DNA of 64,000 nt from Pyrocephalus nanus (lineage: Eukaryota; Chordata; Aves; Passeriformes; Tyrannidae). Positions within the stretch are counted from its first letter, which is position 1, and each line of letters opens with the position of its first letter. The position numbers and the translations under genes were made by a program. Under the pieces are notes generated by a model, which ran no database searches, was not told the origin of the DNA, and saw only the letters and a program-made list of their open reading frames with translations. This document shows, piece after piece, positions 24,901 to 38,500 of this stretch. The stretch covers positions 2,256,001 to 2,320,000 of the forward strand of contig CM076265.1 in the NCBI GenBank assembly GCA_038380795.1. Direction: 5' to 3'.

Positions 24901-27329
24901 GCCATGCCTGAATTCGCTGCACAGCTCCCTCCAGGCCACAGGATAACCACTCAGAACCCAGCCACTGACAGGCTGAAATGCAAAAAAAGTGTCTGTTCTA
25001 GTAACCCATGCTACAATCACCTCCACCCTCCTTAACCACCTGCCCTCTCCTTCGGCAAAAAGGGAACCTCCTCGCTCCTTATCATTTTCAGAGGTTTGCA
25101 GGCCAGCTCCCTGCAGCAGGATTTCTCTGGGATTCTTCCCCAGCATGGGATGAAGGGCTTTTTTACTCCCCCACAGCCTCCATGCAGTGATTTCACACCC
25201 AGGTAAGCATTTCAAAGGGAAGAGCTCTTCCCACGAGGAACCTGACGCAGTCTTGCCCAAGGCTTTGAGCTCCCTGCTCAGAGCAAGCCCAGCCCAGGCT
25301 CCCCTGCACCCTGCTGAGCTGTGAGAGTGTCTGCTCCTCACACCAATCTGTCGGGCTGACATCAAGGGTGAAGGGCTTGCCCGGTGCCAACACCACCTTC
25401 CAACATTTCCATGAAAATTCCCGAACAGCAGTAGTACAACTGCACCTACACAGTGATTTTGATTGGCATTGGAAGAAGCAAAAAACTGTGAGAATGCACC
25501 CAGTGCTCTGCAGGGAAAGGTGGGATCACCTCGATGTCGTTAACACAGCTGGGCTTGTGCAATATGTGCAATGCAGGCATCAACTTCAGCCCAGCATCTT
25601 CCGTGTCTGGGAAAGCCTGAGAGCATAAAGGTACTCGGATATAGATGATTTCCAAAGAGGACTACTCAAACACAGAACACTGTCCTAATTCCTGAGATTT
25701 CCAGCTAGCTGCAAGCTCTCCACAGTCAGGTTTTCAGATAGCTGTGAAAGAATCTACAGCACTTCACATTTTAGTTGATATTTCTCTCACATGTGACCCA
25801 ATTCAGCAAGGCTGGCTTGGAAAGTATTTCTCCTCCTTTACAAAATCACTTATTCACCACTCAAATGGACAGTACTCTCACCTCACACTTGGCATTGTGT
25901 TTCACATCTGGCCTTACATTTAATCAGATTTACAGCTCCACTGTCTTTAATAGAATTGCTCCTGGCATGCACTAGTGACGTTCATAATTAGGGAACAAAC
26001 ACATGACACAGCAAAATCAGGATAGTTTACCTGTTTGTGCCTGTCAGATGAGCTGTTATGACTTATTAAACATCCACTCTTAGCTTATCCTAATTATGAA
26101 GTAAAACAGGCTGTCTTAAGCCTGAATTGAAGAATGAGAAGACAGAAAACAGCTGAGAAATAATTACCATCAGAAGTACCAACCATTATCTACTGGTGTT
26201 ACAGGGGATATTATTAAAATAAACAGCAAGAAATCCTCCAAGCACCAAATTCTCAGGGAACAATTGTTCCATCTCCTATGAGAAAAAAGAAAAATATCCA
26301 TTAATGATCACATTTCTGTGCCAGACTTCAAAAAAAACCCAAACAACCAAACAAAAAACCTGTTGCTGCTTAAGGGATTTTTCATTTGTTTAACTGCACA
26401 TACAGCCGGAACACATACTGTGCAGTAATACTGTTATGTCAGCCCTCTTGTGGAATCACAATTTCTTAGCCAGCTGCAGCATTTACACGGATTTATTAGA
26501 TCCAGAAGTCCATGTAAGCACATCACCTGAATGAGAATGAGGCATCTGTAAGTTTTACGTAACCACGGCATTTTCGGCAGGACAGGACCGAACAGTGGCT
26601 CCTGCTGGAGCAGCCTTGGGAAAGCAAACACGATTCAGCAGTGCTGAAACATTAATTCTGAATAACCACACGCTGAGTCTTCAGGTAACAAGCTCTTAAA
26701 TCACAAGGCACAAACATTAGAAATTGGGGCTTTCAGATTAATTTGTCTTTGGCCTGTGATGACATACTCGGTCTTTGCTTGGTCCTTACCCCAACTCGTT
26801 GGGGTATGAACTCACTTAACTCCACTCAGTTAAACAGGGTATTGCAAAATTATGCCAGCTGATACTCCAGGCCTGTGATCCTCTATTAAAAACGGCTCTG
26901 CTAAATATTAATTTATTTTGCTCAATCGAATGAAATGCTACCCTACCCAGCACATTTCAGCTTGTCAGAAAAATGCTTTTGAGCACATGGGGCTTGTAAT
27001 TCTCCCTGTAGAGACAGGTTGGGAACAGCGAGATTCACAGCAGGTAGGAGAGCTCAGCTCCCCAGCCCTGACAGCAAAACACTGCAAAATCTCAACGTGG
27101 CAAACTGCACCATCCACAGGCACAGAGCCAAGGATGTATCCTTTGGAGATCTCGGGATAACGTACAGAAATATGGGAACAGCATGTTCTCACTCATCCTG
27201 ACAGCCCAGCCCAGCCCCACTGTGAATGGACATTAATAACTACAACACCAAAAAAGCCAGCCAATTCTTTTAGCCATTTTACAGCTCCCCACATAAACTG
27301 CACCAGCACTGCAGACAGCCCTCCCTCCC
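21920..27329. other. Noncoding DNA
   Basis: AT-rich unique sequence with an A-run at about 22802-22814. Base composition is more balanced from about 24870 to 25640, where a 205-codon minus-strand ORF (24748-25365) lacks any recognisable domain. No supported gene. Confidence 0.55.
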
Positions 27330-27349
27330 AAAAAAAAAAAAAAAAAAAA
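27330..27349 (+). repeat. Poly-A tract (20 nt)
   Basis: A run of 20 A directly after a CCCTCCCTCCC pyrimidine stretch; no recognised retroposon body. Confidence 0.9.
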
Positions 27350-30300
27350 GATGTTGGACTTGGTAGACAATAATAAATAACAATCAGTGGGTAGCATCAG
27401 TTAAGATATGATTTAATACAGGGCTGAAGGTGCTTTCAAAACCAAAAAATATTTATAGATAGCTGGCTGAAAACACACACAACAACAGAATAGCCATGGA
27501 CCAAAAAATTGTTAGCATTTTCTGCACAGGGTGGACTTTTTCTGAAGCAAATCTATAGCGTTTTACTTCAAAGCAAACTGCTGCAGCTGATGTTTATAAA
27601 GCCTAAATACAATTGACACAAATGGAAAAACTCTGCTTTCAGTTACACGGGTACAGCCTCGGTGAAGAGATTTTTTTGCCCAAGGGAACACACTGTACCT
27701 AAGCAGGAAAGGGCCTCAGAGCCAGACTTCAGCTAACTGGGCTCAGCTCTGTTCTCAGCTATACCCACCAAACTCTGCTTCAGCAACATAAACATTCATG
27801 GCACTGCTTAAAAATAATCAAGTCAAAGGAAAGGGGTATTTAAAAACAAAGTATCAGCTTTGTCAGGAAATTCAAGGGGATAAATATCATCAAAGATGCT
27901 TAAAGATTCAGGTGAAGAAACAGTGGTGGCGTTTTTTGGTGGCATGTTTTCCCAACTGTAGTCATGTTCTTGAGACACTCCCAAGTTTAGGGAGATACTG
28001 CAAGGTGTTTGTAAGGGATAAATGAGAAATTTCATCTCCTAAGATAAATTAATTTTCTGCCAGACTGTGCAATAAACAGCATCTATCTCTGCAAAACCAC
28101 TGGAACACACAAAGAAAGATGTAAAAGAGGAAGCATCGAAGGAAACAGAGAGGAAGAAACTCTAGGAGGGAGTTAAAGTTAAGGTGACAATTTACAAGCA
28201 CATTCTGTAAAATTGGAATGACAAAGACTTCATGTCTTCCAGCTCCATCTATGTTATATGGCTCCTTCACTGCTACAACTGGCTCATATTTTGGTCCAAA
28301 ATCTCCAGTTCTCCAAAAGTTTTTTGTATATTTTCTTCTTGTTCATTCTTCAATACTGAACACCTTCTTCTTTGCTCCCAAGTCATTCTTCAGCACTGCT
28401 CTTAGCTCTTTTCAATTAATGGAATCTTTGCTCATCAATTTTAAATGAGCTCAGGGAGCTCATATAAATAATTTTTAAAATCCATCTTTCTGTTGTAAAT
28501 TAGTATTGCTAACATTCATTCATTCTTTCACTCATTCTACTCCTTCACCAGTTTTCTACCCAAGAACTTCCTGAATGTTTTCCACTTTTTGTCTAAATTA
28601 AGAAAGTGATCTTTGAAACTCTGCAACATCCTATTTTTACTACCTCAAACACGAACAGGAGCAGAAAGCACACAAAACTGATCTCAGCTCAACTTCTACT
28701 GATTTAGCAAGAAAAAATTCCCATTCACTTCCAGAGCAATTTTAGAATGACAATTCAACGTTAACTCCCTGCACCACTGCAGTCTACAGCTGTGATTCCT
28801 CTGAGTCTGAAAGGTTTTGCTGAATCACTGGAGTTCCTTTCAAAACATCTTTGATCTTCAAACCTGGAGGAAAACTTTTAAAGTTTAATTTTTCCTCGAT
28901 TAATGCTGCAGCACTGACTGCCTTCCCTGGCTGACACAGAATATGCCAGGGCCACCTCGAATCTCTGTGAACCACCGTGATGCTGAAGCAGACTGTTTGA
29001 AATAATGAATGCACATCTCACACACATTCCAGCACTGCCAAGCAACCCTCAGAATTGCTTTTTTTTGAACACCAAACACAGACGGGGCAAATTTTCATTT
29101 TAAATAACCCATAGTGCTATTGAGAGAGCCCTGGAAGCTGCCCAGACAAGAGCTCCCAGTGTCCTGAAAAGCCATAATTAGCCTGATTACTCAGGAAAAT
29201 GAGGACAGTGATAATCTTGCCAATTGGTGGTCATTCAAACACAGAGACCTAAAGAAGATCAACTGTTCCACTGACTGATTGGAACATGCCAGCACTGGAT
29301 GGCCAACAAGCAGGAAAAAGTTCTGCTCTGGCTTAGTTGGGGAAAAACAACTCACCAAATGGCATGAAAAGGTGCAGAAAAAAAGGAAGAAGTTCCTTTT
29401 TTTTCCTGACAACACCCAGCCCCAGGTGGAATGGTCCTCAGCCTGAAGTTCTCGCTCAGGGAAATGACTGATGGAGCTCAACAGTGTTTGCACTATTAAC
29501 ATAAAGTGTGTATAATTAATACAGTCCAGCTGTTGCAGCTTATGAAATAACATTTCTTACTGTAAATGCAGAGTATCATACTTAAACCTTTTGCCAAAAG
29601 ATAACACAGTTCAATTTAAGAAATAATATTTCTTTCCATTTAGCCCCTACTGCCTAGCCCAGACTCAACAATAATTTAGGGCAGGTACCTCCATAAAACA
29701 AAATTATAAAAGCAGTTCTTAAGCCAACCAAGAGCAATCAAGAGCCACTGTGGTCTAACAGTATTTTGAATTGCCCTGTATGTCACCTTCTCTAATTCAC
29801 ACACATTTCAGAGCAGATTCCTGTTGCATTTAATATCTTGATAAAAAGATGCAGCATTAAAAAAAAAAAAAAAGGGGTGGAAGACAAACTACAGTCCACA
29901 ATTCCAAACATCCATGGATTAATGTTAGTGCACTGAAAATTATTTTTTAAATAAAAGGTCTTCTAAAGCGTAGCTTATGATAGACAGAAACTATATTAAA
30001 TAATTTCTGTGACTCACAGAAATACACAAACATAAAAGTATTTCTTAAATATTATACACTTCACATGTACAAACCAATTCAACATCCAGCATGAAGTACT
30101 GCAGCATTACTTCTGTTTAATGGAAGCAATTTCCAGAGAGGCAAAAATAAACCGCAGTTCTGACTGAGAAGCCACTGACCAACTATAAACTATTTGTTAT
30201 TACCAACCAGTCATTATTCTAACAATTATAACAATAACTAAATGCTTCAGCTACTAAATCAGAATTGCATTCACAAGCTAGAGCTTGATAATAAGACTTT

Positions 30301-30960
30301 TTTATAAGACTATTTTCCAGTATGCAAAATGCAGAACAGAAATTTTCTTTCAGGCAACCAGAATTTTTTCCAGTATCTATCCTCCTCTAACAGTCTTTAA
30401 TCACAGGTTCCATTTACACTATTCACATTTTTCTGTAACTAAGTTTCATTCTAAAATATATATTTTGTCTGTGAGCCTCTATTAATAGAAAACTCACTAC
30501 CTTAAGCCGTAAAATGCAATCTCTAATTTTAAAGACTGTAGTAGACACACACCAATGGATTGCCTGTCCCCCAGAACTCTGTTCAGGTGTATTAAAACTT
30601 TCTGGCTGGGAGAATCAGGTACCACAATCTGTGTCCACGAAACTCATCAACTGCCAGTTCAGCAAACGAAAAAAAAAAAAAATTATCTCAGTCAGAGGAT
30701 CACTCAGTGCTTTTTTTATTACTGACTGGTTTGTCTTTACATTTTAGGATGTTTTAATGTATTTAATAGAGAACAGTGTTAACAGTTATTATTTGTATTG
30801 CCTTTCTATTTAAAAACAGCTATTCCTTTTTTTTTTTTTGCAACTTATTTCAACATTTAAATTCTTATAACTAGATAAACATGGGTACAGAACACTATTA
30901 CTGTGAACACAATTTTCTATTTTGCAGCACTGGGCAAAGCAATTCAGTAAATTTAGAAAC
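27350..30960. other. Noncoding AT-rich DNA
   Basis: Unique sequence with an A-run at about 29859-29873. Short ORFs on both strands have no family resemblance. No gene seen. Confidence 0.55.
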
Positions 30961-31008
30961 TATCCATAACAGTAATGAACTACATATCCATAATAATAAT
31001 GAACTACA
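30961..31008 (+). repeat. 24-bp tandem duplication
   Basis: Two adjacent 24-bp units (30961-30984 and 30985-31008) share TATCCATAA and TAATGAACTACA and differ at two positions in between. Each carries an AATGAA core. Confidence 0.92.
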
Positions 31009-33573
31009 TATTTAAGCCATCTTGCATCATCAGTTCCCAAGCAGAACACATTAGTGAGTAATCACACTCATCAGAATGCACTACAGCTTGATACTGTTTT
31101 TCATAATTAGAATGACTTTGTCAGTCATTTTAGGCCAAGTATTTAAGACACAAAATTAAAAATATTGTTAACAACCGAAATCCCAAAACCTTGTGGGATC
31201 TTTTCCTCATTATGCATGAAAGTAATTTTTGTTGTGTATCTGTATTTCTCTGCAGTCCTCTCAAGGATGGCATCATAGCATGAGAACCAGAACAAAAAAT
31301 GAATAGAAACAGAAGTAGAAAGAGGCTCTTCAGCTAGAAATCTTTAGCAAGGTACTAAATTCATTTTTACATCACCATCATTTTCCAAGTCCAATTTCAG
31401 CTATTCATTTTAGATAGGATTTTACAATTGCTCTTGAGTCTATTTATATTCTTTGACTACACATTTTGCTATGCAGTTAAGTAAAAGACACCTGAAAAAG
31501 ATTAGTAATGACATTCTCACTGGTTTAAAGTAAAAGAAACTAAATATACCCAATGCAATTTGTTCTCTGCTAAAATTACCCTTCCATGGTTAGTTACTGA
31601 GTTTTCTTATTAGGTCACATATACTTAAGAACACTGATATCCCTGTTCAAGGCTTTGTACAAGAATAAACCCCAAGACACAGGAATGTCTCTCCCATGAT
31701 CACCTCTCAGCTACCAAGGGCAACTTCAGTTAAAAATACAGATTGAAATAGAAGCATCCCTCCAGAAACAGGGGTGGTTGTAACCAATAATCACTTTGGA
31801 TTAGGAAGAGAAAGTTCCAGCTAAAGGACAAAGGGGGGATGACACATCTGGATTGTCATTCATGGAGGATGCATTTTCCTTCTTGCTTCCCTCTGAGGAA
31901 AATGCCTGGCAGTTACATACTCCAGTCCTTTTAGGACAAATCATATTGTTGCTCTCACATTTCTGGGAGAGCTGGCTGTTACCTGACAGGCAAACAAAAT
32001 CCTTTATTCTTTAAAGTCACGTGTAAGTGGAGCCTGCCTGTTCTACAAGGCCAGAGTCCTGGCAGAAGGAAACAAGAAGGAGACAACTGAGTGTATTTGG
32101 GAGCAACAATTACTGTGCTGGCTGCAAGGAGTCCCAGAGCCTCTGCAGGAATGCAGGACTTCTGCCTGGTTCACTTTTTACCACTCATGGCTATTTTGGA
32201 GCCATTAAATTTAAAAGTAGCTCCGTGACCTCTTCAGTGAGTGAATGTAATATGCACTATTCTTTGTATAATAACAGGAGAGAGAGAGATTATGAATGGA
32301 ACCTCCTGGATATGATCTAAATCACCAATTATTTTTTCAGAATTCAACATACAGTACCATTTAATATTTTATGTTGATGTCAGCCAGTCCACAGAGAGGT
32401 TTTCAGTGAGCTGCAGCACACAAAGCAGTGGTAAATACTGAAGCCTCAACATGAAGGCTGTATATGATCAAATCACTCATTTCTAGGGAATAAAGCTCCA
32501 AAAACAAACTCTGCATTTATAAAATAAATGGAAAAATTCCCCATGAAACTTAACAAGAGCATAAGGAATTAGAAAGTAAGATGACAAACTCTGTGGAAAC
32601 TTAACTGCAGCCTTAAAAATAAGCATTTTCTTCACTTAATACAATACCTTCTTTGTAGAGGCTGAAAATATAAAATATTACTGATTATATAAACCTTGAA
32701 CAGAAATAACTGTAGGTGGTTTGGAACAAGTCAGTGCTGTATTTATACAAGTACAGTATTCAGCAAGCAATATTAGTCAGCCATTGAGCAGGTTCCCTGC
32801 ACTTCAGCACACTGAATACGTGCCTGCATAATTAGGACTTGTTTGCACGACAGCTGGTGGGGAAAAAAATATCCCATCTGATACGAAAGATACAAAAATA
32901 TTTTCATAAAACAAAAAATTGCAGTGGAACAGGTCTGTGAGGCTGCTTTTCATAAAAAAGGCAGCCTCACATCAATAAAACCCAATCATCCTGCAGTATC
33001 AACTATATCAGCTGTCCAGAACAGAAAATAAGTCAGTATGCAATTAGACACAATTTCCCAAGATTCGCAAAATTCAATTTCCTTCAGCTCCTTGTGTCCA
33101 CAGCAAAGAGAGAACTCAGGTAGTGTCAAATGTGTGCAGATGACTGCAGTTAAGTAAATCAATTTGTCATTCAAAGGTCTGACCAAACAGCCTAAGGCTT
33201 TCTTTGCTTAGAGCCATTTTATATGGGGATAGTCCTAATAAATCTGCCTGTGAGCTGTGCCGTACACATCATTCTGGAGAATAATGTCTGTAGAGCAAAT
33301 TCTATTCTCTATTCCAAGTGTCATTGTACCAAACCTTGTTGTCTGAAACATTCTCACCAGCAACTAAGATTACTGTACACAGCCCGAGATTCAAGTCAGT
33401 GGTATGAACAGAGATGAGGCCAAACTCAAAAGCTTAAGATTCCTACACATCTCTGGTTCTGATTTTTCGGGATCAAGTTTAGCGAAATGCTGCTGATTTT
33501 CATATCTTCATAAACAGGGACCTTGATCTTGCAGAATGTGATGCTCTTCTTGATGTCTATTTCTGTATAAGAA
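31009..33573. other. Noncoding AT-rich DNA
   Basis: Contains the hairpin-forming inverted repeat at 32936-32971 and otherwise unique AT-rich sequence. No gene seen. Confidence 0.55.
32936..32971. repeat. Inverted repeat, 11-bp perfect arms
   Basis: TGTGAGGCTGC (32936-32946) is matched by its reverse complement GCAGCCTCACA (32961-32971). The 14-nt spacer holds a T-run and an A-run that extend the possible stem by a T-G wobble and three A-T pairs, leaving a loop of about 6 nt. Confidence 0.9.
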
Positions 33574-33602
33574 TGTGTGTGTTATATATATATATATACA
33601 CA
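33574..33602. repeat. Compound (TG)n(TA)n(CA)n microsatellite
   Basis: A short TG run passes into an alternating TA core and ends in ACACA. Bases 33578-33602 are self-complementary around the TA core, so it can form a cruciform. Confidence 0.9.
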
Positions 33603-33634
33603 AGATAATTTATACAGTTAAATAATTTTTTAGA

Positions 33635-33664
33635 TTTTTTGTTTGTTTGTTTGTTTGTTTGTTT
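33635..33664 (+). repeat. (GTTT)n microsatellite
   Basis: About six GTTT units preceded by a T-run, only about 30 bp after the TA microsatellite. Confidence 0.92.
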
Positions 33665-35297
33665 AACACGGGGAGTCTGCTTTTCTGTATGGGATGGGGA
33701 TGACAACATCATTTGGAACATTTCTGTCATAAGTGTTTATCTGGGTAGCAATATCTAGTAAAAAAGGACCATGATCCACCTCAAGTGATTTTAGGCCAGA
33801 CCACTATCTGTAAATCCAGCAGAAAAAAAAGAGGTGTCTGAACTTTCAAGAAAGAACAAAGTAAAGCTGCCCCGCAATCTGAAACACCGTGGGTTGTTGC
33901 AGAAGCAAAGTAACTCCTGTCGAGTTCCCCTTAATCCTGGGTTTTAAATGCATTCTCCTCGAGTGTGTAAAACTCGTTAGCAATGTGAAAAAAACACAGC
34001 CACTGCTGCTACAGTTGGATCAGCCACAGAAATCTCCCCTCAGCGTTTCCTCTCTCCCAGCGTGTGAGCAGGCAGCTCACAGACCCGGAGCAATGCAGCA
34101 GCAGCTTTTCTTTTGAGCTGAGCAGCTCCTTCTGCTGAGCTCCAAATGGCATCACCGAGCAGCTTTTCCCATTCACTAAAAGCAGGACTTCTGCTGGAGC
34201 CCTTCCTTCTCCTGAGGACCGTGTGCCACTGACATACAAACACCACTGCAGCCCTGCACAGCACCCTAAGCTGCCTAGTTAAAAAAAAAAAAAAAAATCA
34301 GCTCCAAATCAGGGAAAAAAAAGCTTTTAATCCTTTACAATGTGATAGACCAGTCATTAGAAATAGGAAGGTTGGAGCTACAGCAATTCAAAGGCTGGAG
34401 AGGACTGGAGCAGCTGTAAACTCATCTAATTAACATGAGCTTCTTAAAGGCACTTATTGAAAAATAACAACAAAAACCTCTTAACCTCGCTCTCTGAATT
34501 TGTGCGGTTCTCTGCCATTCTGGACTCAGTTCCTAAATCTGCTTGGACTCATTAAAGCCAGAAAGCCACAAAAACTAAAAGTGCTCATTACAGAAAAAGG
34601 GTCCAGGGAATGTTCACAGCACTCACCGAACACTGGGTGCTCAGAAAAAGATGAAGATGAAGGAGGGCACTGCAATACATCGATTGCATCTTTTGTCTAA
34701 GGCTTTTAATCCACACAATTTGGGATGGGTGTTCTCCTTCCACTTCATGTTTTAATTGTTCCTCCCCGGGCCTGCCAGTGGGCTGGAGAGGTGATGAGGG
34801 TGGTTGAAGGCTCTGTGAAGAAGAAAGCCTTAGGAAAGAGGTGGAGTTTTCCCGTGGGATCCTCAGAAGTTAAACTCTGGTGTTTGGTCTGACACCTGCT
34901 CTGGAATTTCTGAGTCTTCAGCCGTGGATGGTCCCACGAAAATTGCCTGGCTGCTCTGCTTCTCAAACATGTGCAGTTTCCCATCTGTGTGCATAAACCT
35001 TGGGAAAAAAACACTGGCTTTCCTTGAAACCGTGACATTCCAGGTCCAATCACCATTTTAACAAGTAGTCACATTCTACATTTAGAACTTAAGTAGAAGG
35101 CACACAGCTCACCTCCCACCTTTGGCAAACAGACAAATGAAGAGCATCACCTCAGCATTTTTTTCATTAAATAAGTTCGTATCAGGCTAGAGGATTTGTT
35201 TCCTCCTATTTATAGGACTCAAAGAAAAACTGAATTGGCAATTAAAAAAAAAAAAAAAATTTCTGGACGCCTTCTCAAGCATTTCAACCACTATCAT
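33665..35297. other. Noncoding DNA upstream of the CR1 fragment
   Basis: Includes a run of 17 A at 34281-34297 and an A-run at 35244-35259. Slightly more G+C from about 34010 to 34260, where overlapping short ORFs on both strands lack identity. No gene seen. Confidence 0.55.
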
Positions 35298-35508
35298 AGA
35301 ATGACACCCCAGAGGGTGGCTGGGCACTGAACAGGCTCCCCAGGGCAGCGGGAACAGCACCAAACCTGACAGAGTTCAAGCAGCATTGGGGTGATGCTCT
35401 CAGGCACAGGGTGTGACTCCTGGGGCTGGTCCTGTGCAGGGCCAGGAGCTGGACTCGATGGTCCTTGTGGGTCCTTTCCAACTCAGCATATTCTGTGATT
35501 CTGTGAAA
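35298..35508 (+). mobile_element. CR1 LINE 3' fragment, 5'-truncated
   Basis: The segment contains the characteristic CR1 3' block: a GGCACTGAACAGGCTCCCCAG-like stretch near 35320, then CTGGACTCGATGGTCC near 35450, then a CCTTTCCAACTCAG-like stretch, and a tail of two ATTCTGTG octamers at about 35490-35506. CR1 is the dominant LINE of birds and ends in tandem octamers instead of poly-A. Orientation is plus. No reverse-transcriptase frame remains, so it is a dead, 5'-truncated copy. Confidence 0.88.
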
Positions 35509-38500
35509 TGACAGCATCTCTGGGACCCATTCATTCAACAGCTGAAAAGCAGCTTTGCTTTTGAAAAGGCATGAAAATATTCTGGCCTATCAGCACAAGG
35601 AAGGTGGCTAAAAAAAGCATGTGGTAACACAGTTTAGGAGAAATAATTGTAGATGTATTGGCAGCAGCAAAACTAGCAGTAAAACACTGGAAAAATAAGA
35701 CCTGGGGATGCTTAAGAGCCAAAAGTCAAGAGCAGCAAAAAGCTCGACAATTGGTCAGTATTTAAGGCTCTGGGGAAAAAAAAAAAAATGTAAGTTTTCA
35801 ATTTTGGCTGGAGAAATACAAACCTTGAGCTACAACTGCATCTTAGAACAGACCTAGACCTGTGGTTACCAGCAAATGTGAGGTATTTATCAGGACCCAG
35901 AGAGCTCCCTGGCCACATTTAATCCTCATCCTTTCTTTTACCACCTCAAATTGCCATTCATGTCATGTGTTGGCCTGGCATCAGGAGAACCTTTTAAAGC
36001 AGAGGTCAAAAGTATTAGGAGCGTTTTTTAGAAAATCCTATAATGTAAGGTGCCTGACTATTAGGTGAACCTTGTAAATCATACATATTGTTTTGTGTGG
36101 CAGTACAACAGACTGTGCATTGTGGATTCTCTGGTTGCCTCTATTGGGTATAATTCAAAACCACAGAAAATCACAGAGATCAAAAAAGCTGAAATAGAAC
36201 TTGTTCTCTCAAAAGAAACAAATCAGTCAAGCCATCAGGGTAGAAATTTCCAGAAATAGGTAGTCATCTGAACTTCTTTATTTCTGAGTGCCCAAAAATG
36301 AGACACTTTTTCTGCACTGATTCAAAAGTAAACCTCTTCAGAGTAACTCCATTTCACTGAAGAATTGACTTGTCCAGTATAACTAATCAGTTCTGGAAAT
36401 ATTTTCTTGTAAAATAGGTCAAAGAGCAATAACTTAGTACCATTTTTACCTACCAGAGTCTTTTCACGTTTTCTACAATATTTCAAAGCTAAAAAAACCC
36501 CAAACAAACAAACAAACAAGCTAATCCTCCATTAAGCTGTGAGTAACAAAAACATATTTTACTAGTCAGACAAAAAAGTTTTATCTTCTAACCTATGGAT
36601 TCATGATATCATTTATTAGAGTATATGTTCACAAATTAAATGGCACCAAAATAACCATTTCTTCTTGCTGATTCTCAGAAGTATTAAACCTTGCTCCTCT
36701 CATTTACTGAAATCCTTATAGCAATTTTGTCTTTGATTTTGAGATCTATCAGTCCTGAAAAATAAAAATGCTTACAAGTATAGAAATAGAAATAAACAGA
36801 AATAAACATATACAGAACTAAATGCTGGAGTATAAATTACTATACAATTTCTCTACTGTATTTTCTGCAGACTTGCTAAAACAGGACATTGAGTTTGTCA
36901 TCTGGAACACAGTAAAATACAATGATGCCCTTTAAACATTTAACCAAAAATCTTTTCTACCCCTTCCCTGCAATGAAACCATATTTTTCTTCAGTATGAG
37001 TATCTGCAGTTAATATTTAAGAATGACTTTAACAGAAAATATACTATTCCTTAGCTTCTTAAACTGAAAAATATGCAAGATTTCTGCTTTATAATGCTGC
37101 CTTGCCATTTTGAATGCAAAGAGGGATCATCTTCCTTCATGCTTGAGACCTGGAAAATAGTCAGTGTCTTAAATTCCTGAAGAATTCGGGGCAAATTGAG
37201 GACATCTTCAAAGTACAAGCCCACTAATGAAACCACAGGTATTTAACCTGAAGTTTACAGTCTGTGGAATGTGTAACTTGTAGCACAAATATATCTTCAG
37301 ATAGGAAAACAAAAAGGTATCTTGATTTTGTGCTAACAGTCCTCTGCAGTTTTCTGTGTTCAGGCTCCTCTGTGCAAGGAGAAACTGTCACTGAATGACA
37401 CCCCTGAATTCATTACAAAGCTGTGCCAGCAGGGAGACAACAAAAGGCAGAAATTAAAGTTCATTCACACAGGGGATGATCCACATCAAGGACAGAGATC
37501 ACGGGCTCTGACTGAAAACAAACCCCTAAACGGGGCTGGGCAAACAAAGCCCCCCAGTGCCTCAAGCAGGCCTTGTCCTTCCAACTGCACAAGGCAGAAG
37601 AGAAAAGGGAATGATGTCTCCCTGTGCTGCAATTGGATTCCTTTCCAGAGCACATCATGGGGTGTTGCTCCTCTAGCCATGAAGATAAACACACAGCAAA
37701 GCACCCGGGAACATCCCTCTCCTCCACAGCAGAATTCTGCACCAAAATCATACCAACAGAAATACAGATGAGGAAAACCCATTTTCCACTTGGTTTTCCT
37801 ACGCTGCAATGCTACACACTGCCTGGTATTGAAACCAGAAACTTTGGGAGGCTTCAGTGCAAGAGCACTGGACCCAAAGCCAGCACACAACCAACCAGTT
37901 AAAAGGTCAGGAGTGATACTGAACATGTTTCACTTGGTTTTCTGAATTGAAAGCTACCATTCATGCCCAGGATGATAGTTTCAGAGTCAGTGCATGTTCT
38001 ACCCCTGAAATGGCTTTTATGAGAAGTGTTAAGAATAAGTAACTAGTAATAAAAAACCCCCAAATCTTAGCTTATTCTGACTGCTAGTAACAGGGGAGAA
38101 AAAAGTATGTATCTAAATTTAAAGATGCCTTTGACATACCTCACTGAATCTATCCATCCTCCTCTGTATTCTGAACACAAATGCCCCACGAACATTTGAA
38201 CAAGAGACTAAAAACAAAGAGACCAAAATCTCTCTTCAACATGGTGCTGTCACTTCCTACACTCCTTAGAGTAACAACTGCAACACCTAGGAGACCTCCT
38301 TCTCCACAGTCTTTCTTTTGACCTTATGGAAATCGCTTGCTCCCAGATTCAGGAAGCATTTTACAACCCAGTTCCTAAAGAAATGAGCTGAATTCAGGCG
38401 CTGGAAAGCACATTTTGTGAATGCAGACCTGAGTCCCTCCACAGCTCAGGAACTGGCACACCGGAGTCTTTGAGACCTCCCCGTCTCAAAAGGTTACTCA

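Noticed and set aside
24748..25365. 205-codon minus-strand ORF
   Set aside because: No domain, signal peptide or family resemblance; other frames are also open here and the start is arbitrary. Conservation of the frame would be needed to revive it.
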